From Auanema rhodensis (lineage: Eukaryota; Nematoda; Chromadorea; Rhabditida; Rhabditidae), in the NCBI GenBank assembly GCA_964057225.1, contig OZ059894.1:4898001-4962000 (forward strand): DNA of 64,000 bases, given 5' to 3'. The notes beneath the pieces are model-generated. The model was not told where the DNA came from. It saw only the letters and a program-made list of their open reading frames with translations, and did no database searches. A program made the translations under genes and the position numbers. The stretch's first letter is position 1. Each line of letters starts with the position of its first letter. Positions 50,171 through 63,993 of the stretch are shown here, piece by piece.

Positions 50171-52984
50171 CGTCTTTGCCTTGAAAAAAGGAATCTAAAA
50201 ACATCTACTTTTTGCTAAATTATTTTGAAATTTTTCGAAAAAATTTTTGTCAAAATGTTTTTGGAAGCTATGTTGAGTGTACATGGAAACTCAACATACA
50301 CTAATGCATCATTTTTCAAACGATCATAACTAATTTTTGTATTAAGCGTTTCTCAAAGTAGTATAGTGCATTCGATGCGGATTTTCAAGTTGCGTCGATC
50401 TGTGTTATCAGATTTGCGCTAGCTTAAAAATGCACCGAGATATCAACTGATATAAGTTCACACTTATATCCTCGATTTTCACCCTGAAGAATTAATTTTT
50501 TCGTTGAATAACATTGTCGATCGTCTTTGTCTTGAAAAAAGGAATCTAAAAACATCTACTTTTTGCTAAATTATTTTGAAATTTTTCGAAAAAATTTTTG
50601 TCAAAATGTTTTTGGAAGCTATGTTGAGTGTACATGGAAACTCAACATACACTAATGCATTATTTTTCAAACGATCATAACTAATTTTTGTATTAAGCGT
50701 TCCTCAATGTAGTATAGTGCATTCGATGCGGATTTTTAAGCTGCGTCGATCTGTGTTATCAGATTTGCGCTAGCTTAAAAATGCACCGAGATATCAACTG
50801 ATATAAGTTCACACTTATATCCTCGATTTTCACCCTGAAGAATTAATTTTTTTTTGTTGAATAACATTGTCCATCGTCTTTGCCTTGAAAAAAGGAATCT
50901 AAAAACATCTACTTTTTGCTAAATTATTTTGAAATTTTTCGAAAAAATTTTTGTCAAAATGTTTTTGGAAGCAATGTTGAGTGTACATGGAAACTCAACA
51001 TACACTAATGCATCATTTTTCAAACGATCATAACTAATTTTTGTATTAAGCGTTCCTCAATGTAGTATAGTGCATTCGATGCGGATTTTTAAGCTGCGTC
51101 GATCTGTGTTATCAGATTTGCGCTAGCTTAAAAATGCACCGAGATATCAACTGATATAAGTTCACACTTATATCCTCGATTTTCACCCTGAAGAATTAAT
51201 TTTTTCGTTGAATAACATTGTCCATCGTCTTTGCCTTGAAAAAAGGAATCTAAAAACATCTACTTTTTGCTAAATTATTTTGAAATTTTTCGAAAAAATT
51301 TTTGTCAAAATGTTTTTGGAAGCAATGTTGAGTGTACATGGAAACTCAACATACACTAATGCATCATTTTTCAAACGATCATAACTAATTTTTGTATTAA
51401 GCGTTCCTCAATGTAGTATAGTGCATTCGATGCGGATTTTTAAGCTGCGTCGATCTGTGTTATCAGATTTGCGCTAGCTTAAAAATGCACCGAGATATCA
51501 ACTGATATAAGTTCACACTTATATCCTCGATTTTCACCCTGAAGAATTAATTTTTTCGTTGAATAACATTGTCCATCGTCTTTGCCTTGAAAAAAGGAAT
51601 CTAAAAACATCTACTTTTTGCTAAATTATTTTGAAATTTTTCGAAAAAATTTTTGTCAAAATGTTTTTGGAAGCTATGTTGAGTGTACATGGAAACTCAA
51701 CATACACTAATGCATCATTTTTCAAACGATCATAACTAATTTTTGTATTAAGCGTTTCTCAAAGTAGTATAGTGCATTCGATGCGGATTTTCAAGTTGCG
51801 TCGATCTGTGTTATCAGATTTGCGCTAGCTTAAAAATGCACCGAGATATCAACTGATATAAGTTCACACTTATATCCTCGATTTTCACCCTGAAGAATTA
51901 ATTTTTTCGTTGAATAACATTGTCCATCGTCTTTGCCTTGAAAAAAGGAATCTAAAAACATCTACTTTTTGCTAAATTATTTTGAAATTTTTCGAAAAAA
52001 TTTTTGTCAAAATGTTTTTGGAAGCTATGTTGAGTGTACATGGAAACTCAACATACACTAATGCATCATTTTTCAAACGATCATAACTAATTTTTGTATT
52101 AAGCGTTTCTCAAAGTAGTATAGTGCATTCGATGCGGATTTTCAAGTTGCGTCGATCTGTGTTATCAGATTTGCGCTAGCTTAAAAATGCACCGAGATAT
52201 CAACTGATATAAGTTCACACTTATATCCTCGATTTTCACCCTGAAGAATTAATTTTTTCGTTGAATAACATTGTCGATCGTCTTTGTCTTGAAAAAAGGA
52301 ATCTAAAAACATCTACTTTTTGCTAAATTATTTTGAAATTTTTCGAAAAAATTTTTGTCAAAATGTTTTTGGAAGCTATGTTGAGTGTACATGGAAACTC
52401 AACATACACTAATGCATTATTTTTCAAACGATCATAACTAATTTTTGTATTAAGCGTTCCTCAATGTAGTATAGTGCATTCGATGCGGATTTTTAAGCTG
52501 CGTCGATCTGTGTTATCAGATTTGCGCTAGCTTAAAAATGCACCGAGATATCAACTGATATAAGTTCACACTTATATCCTCGATTTTCACCCTGAAGAAT
52601 TAATTTTTTTTTGTTGAATAACATTGTCCATCGTCTTTGCCTTGAAAAAAGGAATCTAAAAACATCTACTTTTTGCTAAATTATTTTGAAATTTTTCGAA
52701 AAAATTTTTGTCAAAATGTTTTTGGAAGCAATGTTGAGTGTACATGGAAACTCAACATACACTAATGCATCATTTTTCAAACGATCATAACTAATTTTTG
52801 TATTAAGCGTTCCTCAATGTAGTATAGTGCATTCGATGCGGATTTTTAAGCTGCGTCGATCTGTGTTATCAGATTTGCGCTAGCTTAAAAATGCACCGAG
52901 ATATCAACTGATATAAGTTCACACTTATATCCTCGATTTTCACCCTGAAGAATTAATTTTTTTTTGTTGAATAACATTGTCCAT
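50171..52984. repeat. Tandem 5-mer-spaced repeat, 1,757 bp, carrying a poly-T expansion
   Basis: A gamma monomer with 'gtcgatcg' followed by a 'tgtcttg' monomer with an expanded T run occurs at 50,171/50,522 and at 51,928/52,279. The unit is five monomers, 1,757 bp, which is 2 bp more than 5 x 351 because of the T expansion. A third T9 tail is in the next monomer (about 52,957), so the expansion has spread to a neighbour by a short-range event. Confidence 0.8.
50522..50874. repeat. 353-bp monomer with T9 tail
   Basis: The tail run is nine T followed by gttg, two bases longer than usual, and the C before gttg is missing. The other two 353-bp units are 52,279-52,631 and 52,632-52,984. All three lie within 2.5 kb, so they probably derive from one slippage event that was then copied. 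Confidence 0.85.
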
Positions 52985-54388
52985 CGTCTTTGCCTTGAAA
53001 AAAGGAATCTAAAAACATCTACTTTTTGCTAAATTATTTTGAAATTTTTCGAAAAAATTTTTGTCAAAATGTTTTTGGAAGCTATGTTGAGTGTACATGG
53101 AAACTCAACATACACTAATGCATCATTTTTCAAACGATCATAACTAATTTTTGTATTAAGCGTTTCTCAAAGTAGTATAGTGCATTCGATGCGGATTTTC
53201 AAGTTGCGTCGATCTGTGTTATCAGATTTGCGCTAGCTTAAAAATGCACCGAGATATCAACTGATATAAGTTCACACTTATATCCTCGATTTTCACCCTG
53301 AAGAATTAATTTTTTCGTTGAATAACATTGTCCATCGTCTTTGCCTTGAAAAAAGGAATCTAAAAACATCTACTTTTTGCTAAATTATTTTGAAATTTTT
53401 CCAAATAATTTTTGTCAAAATGTTTTTGGAAGCTATGTTGAGTGTACAGGGAAACTCAACATACACTTATGCATCATTTTTCAAACGATCATAACTAATT
53501 TTTGTATTAAGCGTTTCTCAAAGTAGTATAGTGCATTCGATGCGGATTTTCAAGTTGCGTCGATCTGTGTTATCAGATTTGCGCTAGCTTAAAAATGCAC
53601 CGAGATATCAACTGATATAAGTTCACACTTATATCCTCCATTTTCACCCTGAAGAATTAATTTTTTCGTTGAATAACATCGTTCATCGTCTTTGCCTTGA
53701 AAAAAGGAATCTAAAAACATCTACTTTTTGCTAAATTATTTTGAAATTTTTCCAAATAATTTTTGTCAAAATGTTTTTGGAAGCTATGTTGAGTGTACAT
53801 GGAAACTCAACATACACTTATGCATCATTTTTCAAACGATCATAACTAATTTTTGTATTAAGCGTTTCTCAAAGTAGTATAGTGCATTCGATGCGGATTT
53901 TCAAGTTGCGTCGATCTGTGTTATCAGATTTGCGCTAGCTTAAAAATGCACCGAGATATCAACTGATATAAGTTCACACTTATATCCTCGATTTTCACCC
54001 TGAAGAATTAATTTTTTCGTTGAATAACATCGTCCATCGTCTTTGCCTTGAAAAAAGGAATCTAAAAACATCTACTTTTTGCTAAATTATTTTGAAATTT
54101 TTCCAAATAATTTTTGTCAAAATGTTTTTGGAAGCTATGTTGAGTGTACATGGAAACTCAACATACACTAATGCATCATTTTTCAAACGATCATAACTAA
54201 TTTTTGTATTAAGCGTTTCTCAAAGTAGTATAGTGCATTCGATGCGGATTTTCAAGTTGCGTCGATCTGTGTTATCAGATTTGCGCTAGCTTAAAAATGC
54301 ACCGAGATATCAACTGATATAAGTTCACACTTATATCCTCGATTTTCACCCTGAAGAATTAATTTTTTCGTTGAATAACATTGTTGAT

Positions 54389-57300
54389 CGTCTTTGTCTT
54401 GAAAAAAGGAATCTAAAAACATCTACTTTTTGCTAAATTATTTTGAAATTTTTCGAAAAAATTTTTGTCAAAATGTTTTTGGAAGCTATGTTGAGTGTAC
54501 ATGGAAACTCAACATACACTTATGCATCATTTTTCAAACGATCATAACTAATTTTTGTATTAAGCGTTCCTCAATGTAGTATAGTGCATTCGATGCGGAT
54601 TTTTAAGCTGCGTCGATCTGTGTTATCAGATTTGCGCTAGCTTAAAAATGCACCGAGATATCAACTGATATAAGTTCACACTTATATCCTTGATTTTCAC
54701 CCTGGAGAATTAATTTTTTCGTTGAATGACATTGTCCATCGTCTTTGCCTTGAGACAAGGAATCTAAAAACATCTACTTTTTGCTAAATTATTTTGAAAT
54801 TTTTCGAAAAAATTTTTGTCAAAATGTTTTTGGAAGCAATGTTGAGTGTACATGGAAACTCAACATACACTAATGCATCATTTTTCAAACGATCATAACT
54901 AATTTTTGTATTAAGCGTTCCTCAATGTAGTATAGTGCATTCGATGCGGATTTTTAAGCTGCGTCGATCTGTGTTATCAGATTTGCGCTAGCTTAAAAAT
55001 GCACCGAGATATCAACTGATATAAGTTCACACTTATATCCTCGATTTTCACCCTGAAGAATTAATTTTTTCGTTGAATAACATTGTCCATCGTCTTTGCC
55101 TTGAAAAAAGGAATCTAAAAACATCTACTTTTTGCTAAATTATTTTGAAATTTTTCGAAAAAATTTTTGTCAAAATGTTTTTGGAAGCTATGTTGAGTGT
55201 ACATGGAAACTCAACATACACTAATGCATCATTTTTCAAACGATCATAACTAATTTTTGTATTAAGCGTTTCTCAAAGTAGTATAGTGCATTCGATGCGG
55301 ATTTTCAAGTTGCGTCGATCTGTGTTATCAGATTTGCGCTAGCTTAAAAATGCACCGAGATATCAATTGATATAAGTTCACACTTATATCCTCGATTTTC
55401 ACCCTGAAGAATTAATTTTTTCGTTGAATAACATCGTCCATCGTCTTTGCCTTGAAAAAAGGAATCTAAAAACATCTACTTTTTGCTAAATTATTTTGAA
55501 ATTTTTCGAAAAAATTTTTGTCAAAATGTTTTTGGAAGCTATGTTGAGTGTACATGGAAACTCAACATACACTTATGCATCATTTTTCAAACGATCATAA
55601 CTAATTTTTGTATTAAGCGTTCCTCAATGTAGTATAGTGCATTCGATGCGGATTTTTAAGCTGCGTCGATCTGTGTTATCAGATTTGCGCTAGCTTAAAA
55701 ATGCACCGAGATATCAACTGATATAAGTTCACACTTATATCCTTGATTTTCACCCTGGAGAATTAATTTTTTCGTTGAATGACATTGTCCATCGTCTTTG
55801 CCTTGAGACAAGGAATCTAAAAACATCTACTTTTTGCTAAATTATTTTGAAATTTTTCGAAAAAATTTTTGTCAAAATGTTTTTGGAAGCAATGTTGAGT
55901 GTACATGGAAACTCAACATACACTAATGCATCATTTTTCAAACGATCATAACTAATTTTTGTATTAAGCGTTCCTCAATGTAGTATAGTGCATTCGATGC
56001 GGATTTTTAAGCTGCGTCGATCTGTGTTATCAGATTTGCGCTAGCTTAAAAATGCACCGAGATATCAACTGATATAAGTTCACACTTATATCCTCGATTT
56101 TCACCCTGAAGAATTAATTTTTTCGTTGAATAACATTGTCCATCGTCTTTGCCTTGAAAAAAGGAATCTAAAAACATCTACTTTTTGCTAAATTATTTTG
56201 AAATTTTTCGAAAAAATTTTTGTCAAAATGTTTTTGGAAGCTATGTTGAGTGTACATGGAAACTCAACATACACTAATGCATCATTTTTCAAACGATCAT
56301 AACTAATTTTTGTATTAAGCGTTTCTCAAAGTAGTATAGTGCATTCGATGCGGATTTTTAAGCTGCGTCGATCTGTGTTATCAGATTTGCGCTAGCTTAA
56401 AAATGCACCGAGATATCAACTGATATAAGTTCACACTTATATCCTCGATTTTCACCCTGAAGAATTAATTTTTTCGTTGAATAACATTGTCGATCGTCTT
56501 TGTCTTGAAAAAAGGAATCTAAAAACATCTACTTTTTGCTAAATTATTTTGAAATTTTTCGAAAAAATTTTTGTCAAAATGTTTTTGGAAGCTATGTTGA
56601 GTGTACATGGAAACTCAACATACACTTATGCATCATTTTTCAAACGATCATAACTAATTTTTGTATTAAGCGTTCCTCAATGTAGTATAGTGCATTCGAT
56701 GCGGATTTTTAAGCTGCGTCGATCTGTGTTATCAGATTTGCGCTAGCTTAAAAATGCACCGAGATATCAACTGATATAAGTTCACACTTATATCCTTGAT
56801 TTTCACCCTGGAGAATTAATTTTTTCGTTGAATGACATTGTCCATCGTCTTTGCCTTGAGACAAGGAATCTAAAAACATCTACTTTTTGCTAAATTATTT
56901 TGAAATTTTTCGAAAAAATTTTTGTCAAAATGTTTTTGGAAGCAATGTTGAGTGTACATGGAAACTCAACATACACTAATGCATCATTTTTCAAACGATC
57001 ATAACTAATTTTTGTATTAAGCGTTCCTCAATGTAGTATAGTGCATTCGATGCGGATTTTTAAGCTGCGTCGATCTGTGTTATCAGATTTGCGCTAGCTT
57101 AAAAATGCACCGAGATATCAACTGATATAAGTTCACACTTATATCCTCGATTTTCACCCTGAAGAATTAATTTTTTCGTTGAATAACATTGTCCATCGTC
57201 TTTGCCTTGAAAAAAGGAATCTAAAAACATCTACTTTTTGCTAAATTATTTTGAAATTTTTCCAAATAATTTTTGTCAAAATGTTTTTGGAAGCTATGTT

Positions 57301-57547
57301 GAGTGTACATGGAAACTCAACATACACTAATGCATCATTTTTCAAACGATCATAACTAATTTTTGTATTAAGCGTTTCTCAAAGTAGTATAGTGCATTCG
57401 ATGCGGATTTCCAAGCTGCGTCGATCTGTGTTATCAGATTTGCGCTAGCTTAAAAATGCACCGAGATATCAACTGATATAAGTTCACACTTATATCCTCC
57501 ATTTTCACCCTGAAGAATTAATTTTTTCGTTGAATAACATCGTCCAT
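54389..57547. repeat. Three tandem copies of the 1,053-bp alpha-beta-gamma unit
   Basis: The linked marks 'gttgaatgacattg' and 'cttgagacaagg', which span an alpha/beta boundary, occur at about 54,722-54,760, 55,775-55,813 and 56,828-56,866. They are spaced exactly 1,053 bp and were seen nowhere else in the window. The third monomer differs in each unit: gamma with 'atcaattgat' (55,091), gamma with 'tttttaagctg' (56,144), and 'ccaaataa' with 'tttccaagctg' (57,197). This is the clearest three-copy higher-order repeat in the window. Confidence 0.85.
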
Positions 57548-58951
57548 CGTCTTTGCCTTGAAAAAAGGAATCTAAAAACATCTACTTTTTGCTAAATTAT
57601 TTTGAAATTTTTCGAAAAAATTTTTGTCAAAATGTTTTTGGAAGCTATGTTGAGTGTACATGGAAACTCAACATACACTTATGCATCATTTTTCAAACGA
57701 TCATAACTAATTTTTGTATTAAGCGTTCCTCAATGTAGTATAGTGCATTCGATGCGGATTTTTAAGCTGCGTCGATCTGTGTTATCAGATTTGCGCTAGC
57801 TTAAAAATGCACCGAGATATCAACTGATATAAGTTCACACTTATATCCTTGATTTTCACCCTGGAGAATTAATTTTTTCGTTGAATAACATTGTCCATCG
57901 TCTTTGCCTTGAAAAAAGGAATCTAAAAACATCTACTTTTTGCTAAATTATTTTGAAATTTTTCGAAAAAATTTTTGTCAAAATGTTTTTGGAAGCTATG
58001 TTGAGTGTACATGGAAACTCAACATACACTAATGCATCATTTTTCAAACGATCATAACTAATTTTTGTATTAAGCGTTTCTCAAAGTAGTATAGTGCATT
58101 CGATGCGGATTTTCAAGTTGCGTCGATCTGTGTTATCAGATTTGCGCTAGCTTAAAAATGCACCGAGATATCAACTGATATAAGTTCACACTTATATCCT
58201 CGATTTTCACCCTGAAGAATTAATTTTTTCGTTGAATAACATTGTCCATCGTCTTTGCCTTGAAAAAAGGAATCTAAAAACATCTACTTTTTGCTAAATT
58301 ATTTTGAAATTTTTCCAAATAATTTTTGTCAAAATGTTTTTGGAAGCTATGTTGAGTGTACATGGAAACTCAACATACACTAATGCATCATTTTTCAAAC
58401 GATCATAACTAATTTTTGTATTAAGCGTTCCTCAATGTAGTATAGTGCATTCGATGCGGATTTTTAAGCTGCGTCGATCTGTGTTATCAGATTTGCGCTA
58501 GCTTAAAAATGCACCGAGATATCAACTGATATAAGTTCACACTTATATCCTTGATTTTCACCCTGGAGAATTAATTTTTTCGTTGAATAACATTGTCCAT
58601 CGTCTTTGCCTTGGAAAAAGGAATCTAAAAACATCTACTTTCTGCTAAATTATTTTGAAATTTTTCGAAAAAATTTTTGTCAAAATGTTTTTGGAAGCAA
58701 TGTTGAGTGTACATGGAAACTCAACATACACTAATGCATCATTTTTCAAACGATCATAACTAATTTTTGTATTAAGCGTTCCTCAATGTAGTATAGTGCA
58801 TTCGATGCGGATTTTTAAGCTGCGTCGATCTGTGTTATCAGATTTGCGCTAGCTTAAAAATGCACCGAGATATCAACTGATATAAGTTCACACTTATATC
58901 CTCGATTTTCACCCTGAAGAATTAATTTTTTCGTTGAATAACATTGTCCAT

Positions 58952-61057
58952 CGTCTTTGCCTTGAAAAAAGGAATCTAAAAACATCTACTTTTTGCTAAA
59001 TTATTTTGAAATTTTTCGAAAAAATTTTTGTCAAAATATTTTTGGAAGCTATGTTGAGTGTACATGGAAACTCAACATACACTAATGCATTATTTTTCAA
59101 ACGATCATAACTAATTTTTGTATTAAGCGTTCCTCAATGTAGTATAGTGCATTCGATGCGGATTTTTAAGCTGCGTCGATCTGTGTTATCAGATTTGCGC
59201 TAGCTTAAAAATGCACCGAGATATCAACTGATATAAGTTCACACTTATATCCTTGATTTTCACCCTGGAGAATTAATTTTTTCGTTGAATAACATTGTCC
59301 ATCGTCTTTGCCTTGAAAAAAGGAATCTAAAAACATCTACTTTTTGCTAAATTATTTTGAAATTTTTCGAAAAAATTTTTGTCAAAATGTTTTTGGAAGC
59401 AATGTTGAGTGTACATGGAAACTCAACATACACTAATGCATCATTTTTCAAACGATCATAACTAATTTTTGTATTAAGCGTTCCTCAATGTAGTATAGTG
59501 CATTCGATGCGGATTTTTAAGCTGCGTCGATCTGTGTTATCAGATTTGCGCTAGCTTAAAAATGCACCGAGATATCAACTGATATAAGTTCACACTTATA
59601 TCCTCGATTTTCACCCTGAAGAATTAATTTTTTCGTTGAATAACATTGTCCATCGTCTTTGCCTTGAAAAAAGGAATCTAAAAACATCTACTTTTTGCTA
59701 AATTATTTTGAAATTTTTCGAAAAAATTTTTGTCAAAATGTTTTTGGAAGCTATGTTGAGTGTACATGGAAACTCAACATACACTAATGCATCATTTTTC
59801 AAACGATCATAACTAATTTTTGTATTAAGCGTTTCTCAAAGTAGTATAGTGCATTCGATGCGGATTTTTAAGCTGCGTCGATCTGTGTTATCAGATTTGC
59901 GCTAGCTTAAAAATGCACCGAGATATCAACTGATATAAGTTCACACTTATATCCTCGATTTTCACCCTGAAGAATTAATTTTTTCGTTGAATAACATTGT
60001 CCATCGTCTTTGCCTTGAAAAAAGGAATCTAAAAACATCTACTTTTTGCTAAATTATTTTGAAATTTTTCGAAAAAATTTTTGTCAAAATATTTTTGGAA
60101 GCTATGTTGAGTGTACATGGAAACTCAACATACACTAATGCATTATTTTTCAAACGATCATAACTAATTTTTGTATTAAGCGTTCCTCAATGTAGTATAG
60201 TGCATTCGATGCGGATTTTTAAGCTGCGTCGATCTGTGTTATCAGATTTGCGCTAGCTTAAAAATGCACCGAGATATCAACTGATATAAGTTCACACTTA
60301 TATCCTTGATTTTCACCCTGGAGAATTAATTTTTTCGTTGAATAACATTGTCCATCGTCTTTGCCTTGAAAAAAGGAATCTAAAAACATCTACTTTTTGC
60401 TAAATTATTTTGAAATTTTTCGAAAAAATTTTTGTCAAAATGTTTTTGGAAGCAATGTTGAGTGTACATGGAAACTCAACATACACTAATGCATCATTTT
60501 TCAAACGATCATAACTAATTTTTGTATTAAGCGTTCCTCAATGTAGTATAGTGCATTCGATGCGGATTTTTAAGCTGCGTCGATCTGTGTTATCAGATTT
60601 GCGCTAGCTTAAAAATGCACCGAGATATCAACTGATATAAGTTCACACTTATATCCTCGATTTTCACCCTGAAGAATTAATTTTTTCGTTGAATAACATT
60701 GTCCATCGTCTTTGCCTTGAAAAAAGAAATCTAAAAACATCTACTTTTTGCTAAATTATTTTGAAATTTTTCGAAAAAATTTTTGTCAAAATGTTTTTGG
60801 AAGCTATGTTGAGTGTACATGGAAACTCAACATACACTAATGCATCATTTTTCAAACGATCATAACTAATTTTTGTATTAAGCGTTTCTCAAAGTAGTAT
60901 AGTGCATTCGATGCGGATTTCCAAGCTGCGTCGATCTGTGTTATCAGATTTGCGCTAGCTTAAAAATGCACCGAGATATCAACTGATATAAGTTCACACT
61001 TATATCCTCCATTTTCACCCTGAAGAATTAATTTTTTCGTTGAATAACATCGTCCAT
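58952..61057. repeat. Two tandem copies of an alpha-beta-gamma 3-mer
   Basis: The variant 'tcaaaatattttt' (A in place of the usual G) is found only at 59,031 and 60,084, 1,053 bp apart, each in an alpha monomer followed by a beta monomer. The third monomers differ: 'tttttaagctg' at 59,654 versus 'tttccaagctg' and 'cctccatttt' at 60,707. Confidence 0.8.
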
Positions 61058-63514
61058 CGTCTTTGCCTTGAAAAAAGGAATCTAAAAACATCTACTTTTT
61101 GCTAAATTATTTTGAAATTTTTCGAAAAAATTTTTGTCAAAATGTTTTTGGAAGCTATGTTGAGTGTACATGGAAACTCAACATACACTTATGCATCATT
61201 TTTCAAACGATCATAACTAATTTTTGTATTAAGCGTTCCTCAATGTAGTATAGTGCATTCGATGCGGATTTTTAAGCTGCGTCGATCTGTGTTATCAGAT
61301 TTGCGCTAGCTTAAAAATGCACCGAGATATCAACTGATATAAGTTCACACTTATATCCTTGATTTTCACCCTGGAGAATTAATTTTTTCGTTGAATAACA
61401 TTGTCCATCGTCTTTGCCTTGAAAAAAGGAATCTAAAAACATCTACTTTTTGCTAAATTATTTTGAAATTTTTCGAAAAAATTTTTGTCAAAATGTTTTT
61501 GGAAGCTATGTTGAGTGTACATGGAAACTCAACATACACTAATGCATTATTTTTCAAACGATCATAACTAATTTTTGTATTAAGCGTTCCTCAATGTAGT
61601 ATAGTGCATTCGATGCGGATTTTTAAGCTGCGTCGATCTGTGTTATCAGATTTGCGCTAGCTTAAAAATGCACCGAGATATCAACTGATATAAGTTCACA
61701 CTTATATCCTTGATTTTCACCCTGGAGAATTAATTTTTTCGTTGAATAACATTGTCCATCGTCTTTGCCTTGGAAAAAGGAATCTAAAAACATCTACTTT
61801 TTGCTAAATTATTTTGAAATTTTTCGAAAAAATTTTTGTCAAAATGTTTTTGGAAGCAATGTTGAGTGTACATGGAAACTCAACATACACTAATGCATCA
61901 TTTTTCAAACGATCATAACTAATTTTTGTATTAAGCGTTCCTCAATGTAGTATAGTGCATTCGATGCGGATTTTTAAGCTGCGTCGATCTGTGTTATCAG
62001 ATTTGCGCTAGCTTAAAAATGCACCGAGATATCAACTGATATAAGTTCACACTTATATCCTCGATTTTCACCCTGAAGAATTAATTTTTTCGTTGAATAA
62101 CATTGTCCATCGTCTTTGCCTGGAAAAAAGGAATCTAAAAACATCTACTTTTTGCTAAATTATTTTGAAATTTTTCGAAAAAATTTTTGTCAAAATGTTT
62201 TTGGAAGCTATGTTGAGTGTACATGGAAACTCAACATACACTAATGCATTATTTTTCAAACGATCATAACTAATTTTTGTATTAAGCGTTCCTCAATGTA
62301 GTATAGTGCATTCGATGCGGATTTTTAAGCTGCGTCGATCTGTGTTATCAGATTTGCGCTAGCTTAAAAATGCACCGAGATGTCAACTGATATAAGTTCA
62401 CACTTATATCCTTGATTTTCACCCTGGAGAATTAATTTTTTCGTTGAATAACATTGTCCATCGTCTTTGCCTTGAAAAAAGGAATCTAAAAACATCTACT
62501 TTTTGCTAAATTATTTTGAAATTTTTCGAAAAAATTTTTGTCAAAATGTTTTTGGAAGCAATGTTGAGTGTACATGGAAACTCAACATACACTAATGCAT
62601 CATTTTTCAAACGATCATAACTAATTTTTGTATTAAGCGTTCCTCAATGTAGTATAGTGCATTCGATGCGGATTTTTAAGCTGCGTCGATCTGTGTTATC
62701 AGATTTGCGCTAGCTTAAAAATGCACCGAGATATCAACTGATATAAGTTCACACTTATATCCTTGATTTTCACCCTGGAGAATTAATTTTTTCGTTGAAT
62801 AACATTGTCCATCGTCTTTGCCTTGGAAAAAGGAATCTAAAAACATCTACTTTTTGCTAAATTATTTTGAAATTTTTCGAAAAAATTTTTGTCAAAATGT
62901 TTTTGGAAGCAATGTTGAGTGTACATGGAAACTCAACATACACTAATGCATCATTTTTCAAACGATCATAACTAATTTTTGTATTAAGCGTTCCTCAATG
63001 TAGTATAGTGCATTCGATGCGGATTTTTAAGCTGCGTCGATCTGTGTTATCAGATTTGCGCTAGCTTAAAAATGCACCGAGATATCAACTGATAAAAGTT
63101 CACACTTATATCCTCGATTTTCACCCTGAAGAATTAATTTTTTCGTTGAATAACATTGTCCATCGTCTTTGCCTGGAAAAAAGGAATCTAAAAACATCTA
63201 CTTTTTGCTAAATTATTTTGAAATTTTTCGAAAAAATTTTTGTCAAAATGTTTTTGGAAGCTATGTTGAGTGTACATGGAAACTCAACATACACTAATGC
63301 ATTATTTTTCAAACGATCATAACTAATTTTTGTATTAAGCGTTCCTCAATGTAGTATAGTGCATTCGATGCGGATTTTTAAGCTGCGTCGATCTGTGTTA
63401 TCAGATTTGCGCTAGCTTAAAAATGCACCGAGATATCAACTGATATAAGTTCACACTTATATCCTTGATTTTCACCCTGGAGAATTAATTTTTTCGTTGA
63501 ATAACATTGTCCAT

Positions 63515-63865
63515 CGTCTTTGCCTTGAAAAAAGGAATCTAAAAACATCTACTTTTTGCTAAATTATTTTGAAATTTTTCGAAAAAATTTTTGTCAAAAT
63601 GTTTTTGGAAGCAATGTTGAGTGTACATGGAAACTCAACATACACTAATGCATCATTTTTCAAACGATCATAACTAATTTTTGTATTAAGCGTTCCTCAA
63701 TGTAGTATAGTGCATTCGATGCGGATTTTTAAGCTGCGTCGATCTGTGTTATCAGATTTGCGCTAGCTTAAAAATGCACCGAGATATCAACTGATATAAG
63801 TTCACACTTATATCCTCGATTTTCACCCTGAAGAATTAATTTTTTCGTTGAATAACATTGTCCAT
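63515..63865. repeat. Representative 351-bp monomer (domain C, beta type)
   Basis: This copy carries the G in 'aaaatgttttt' that makes the 351-bp form, gcaatg before the first hairpin, catc, gcgttcctc, 'tttttaagctg', cctcg and ccctgaag. It keeps all four dyads, including perfect arms for the nested hairpin and for the 9-bp hairpin with loop tcac. It can serve as reference for beta monomers such as those starting at 43502, 46661, 47714, 49469, 50875, 51226, 59303 and 60356. Because 351 is divisible by three, a reading frame could in principle continue through many copies; stops in every frame prevent that. Confidence 0.85.
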
Positions 63866-63963
63866 CGTCTTTGCCTTGAAAAAAGAAATCTAAAAACATC
63901 TACTTTTTGCTAAATTATTTTGAAATTTTTCGAAAAAATTTTTGTCAAAATGTTTTTGGAAGC

Positions 63964-63993
63964 TATGTTGAGTGTACATGGAAACTCAACATA
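63964..63993. other. Dyad 2 in its longest, 10-bp form (domain C)
   Basis: Arm tatgttgagt, loop gtacatggaa and arm actcaacata pair over ten bases in this last, partial monomer. The extra pair comes from the gctatg variant typical of alpha and gamma monomers in domain C. It is given as the reference for the long form, against the 9-bp form at 99-126 and the 8-bp form in gcagtg copies. Confidence 0.82.
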
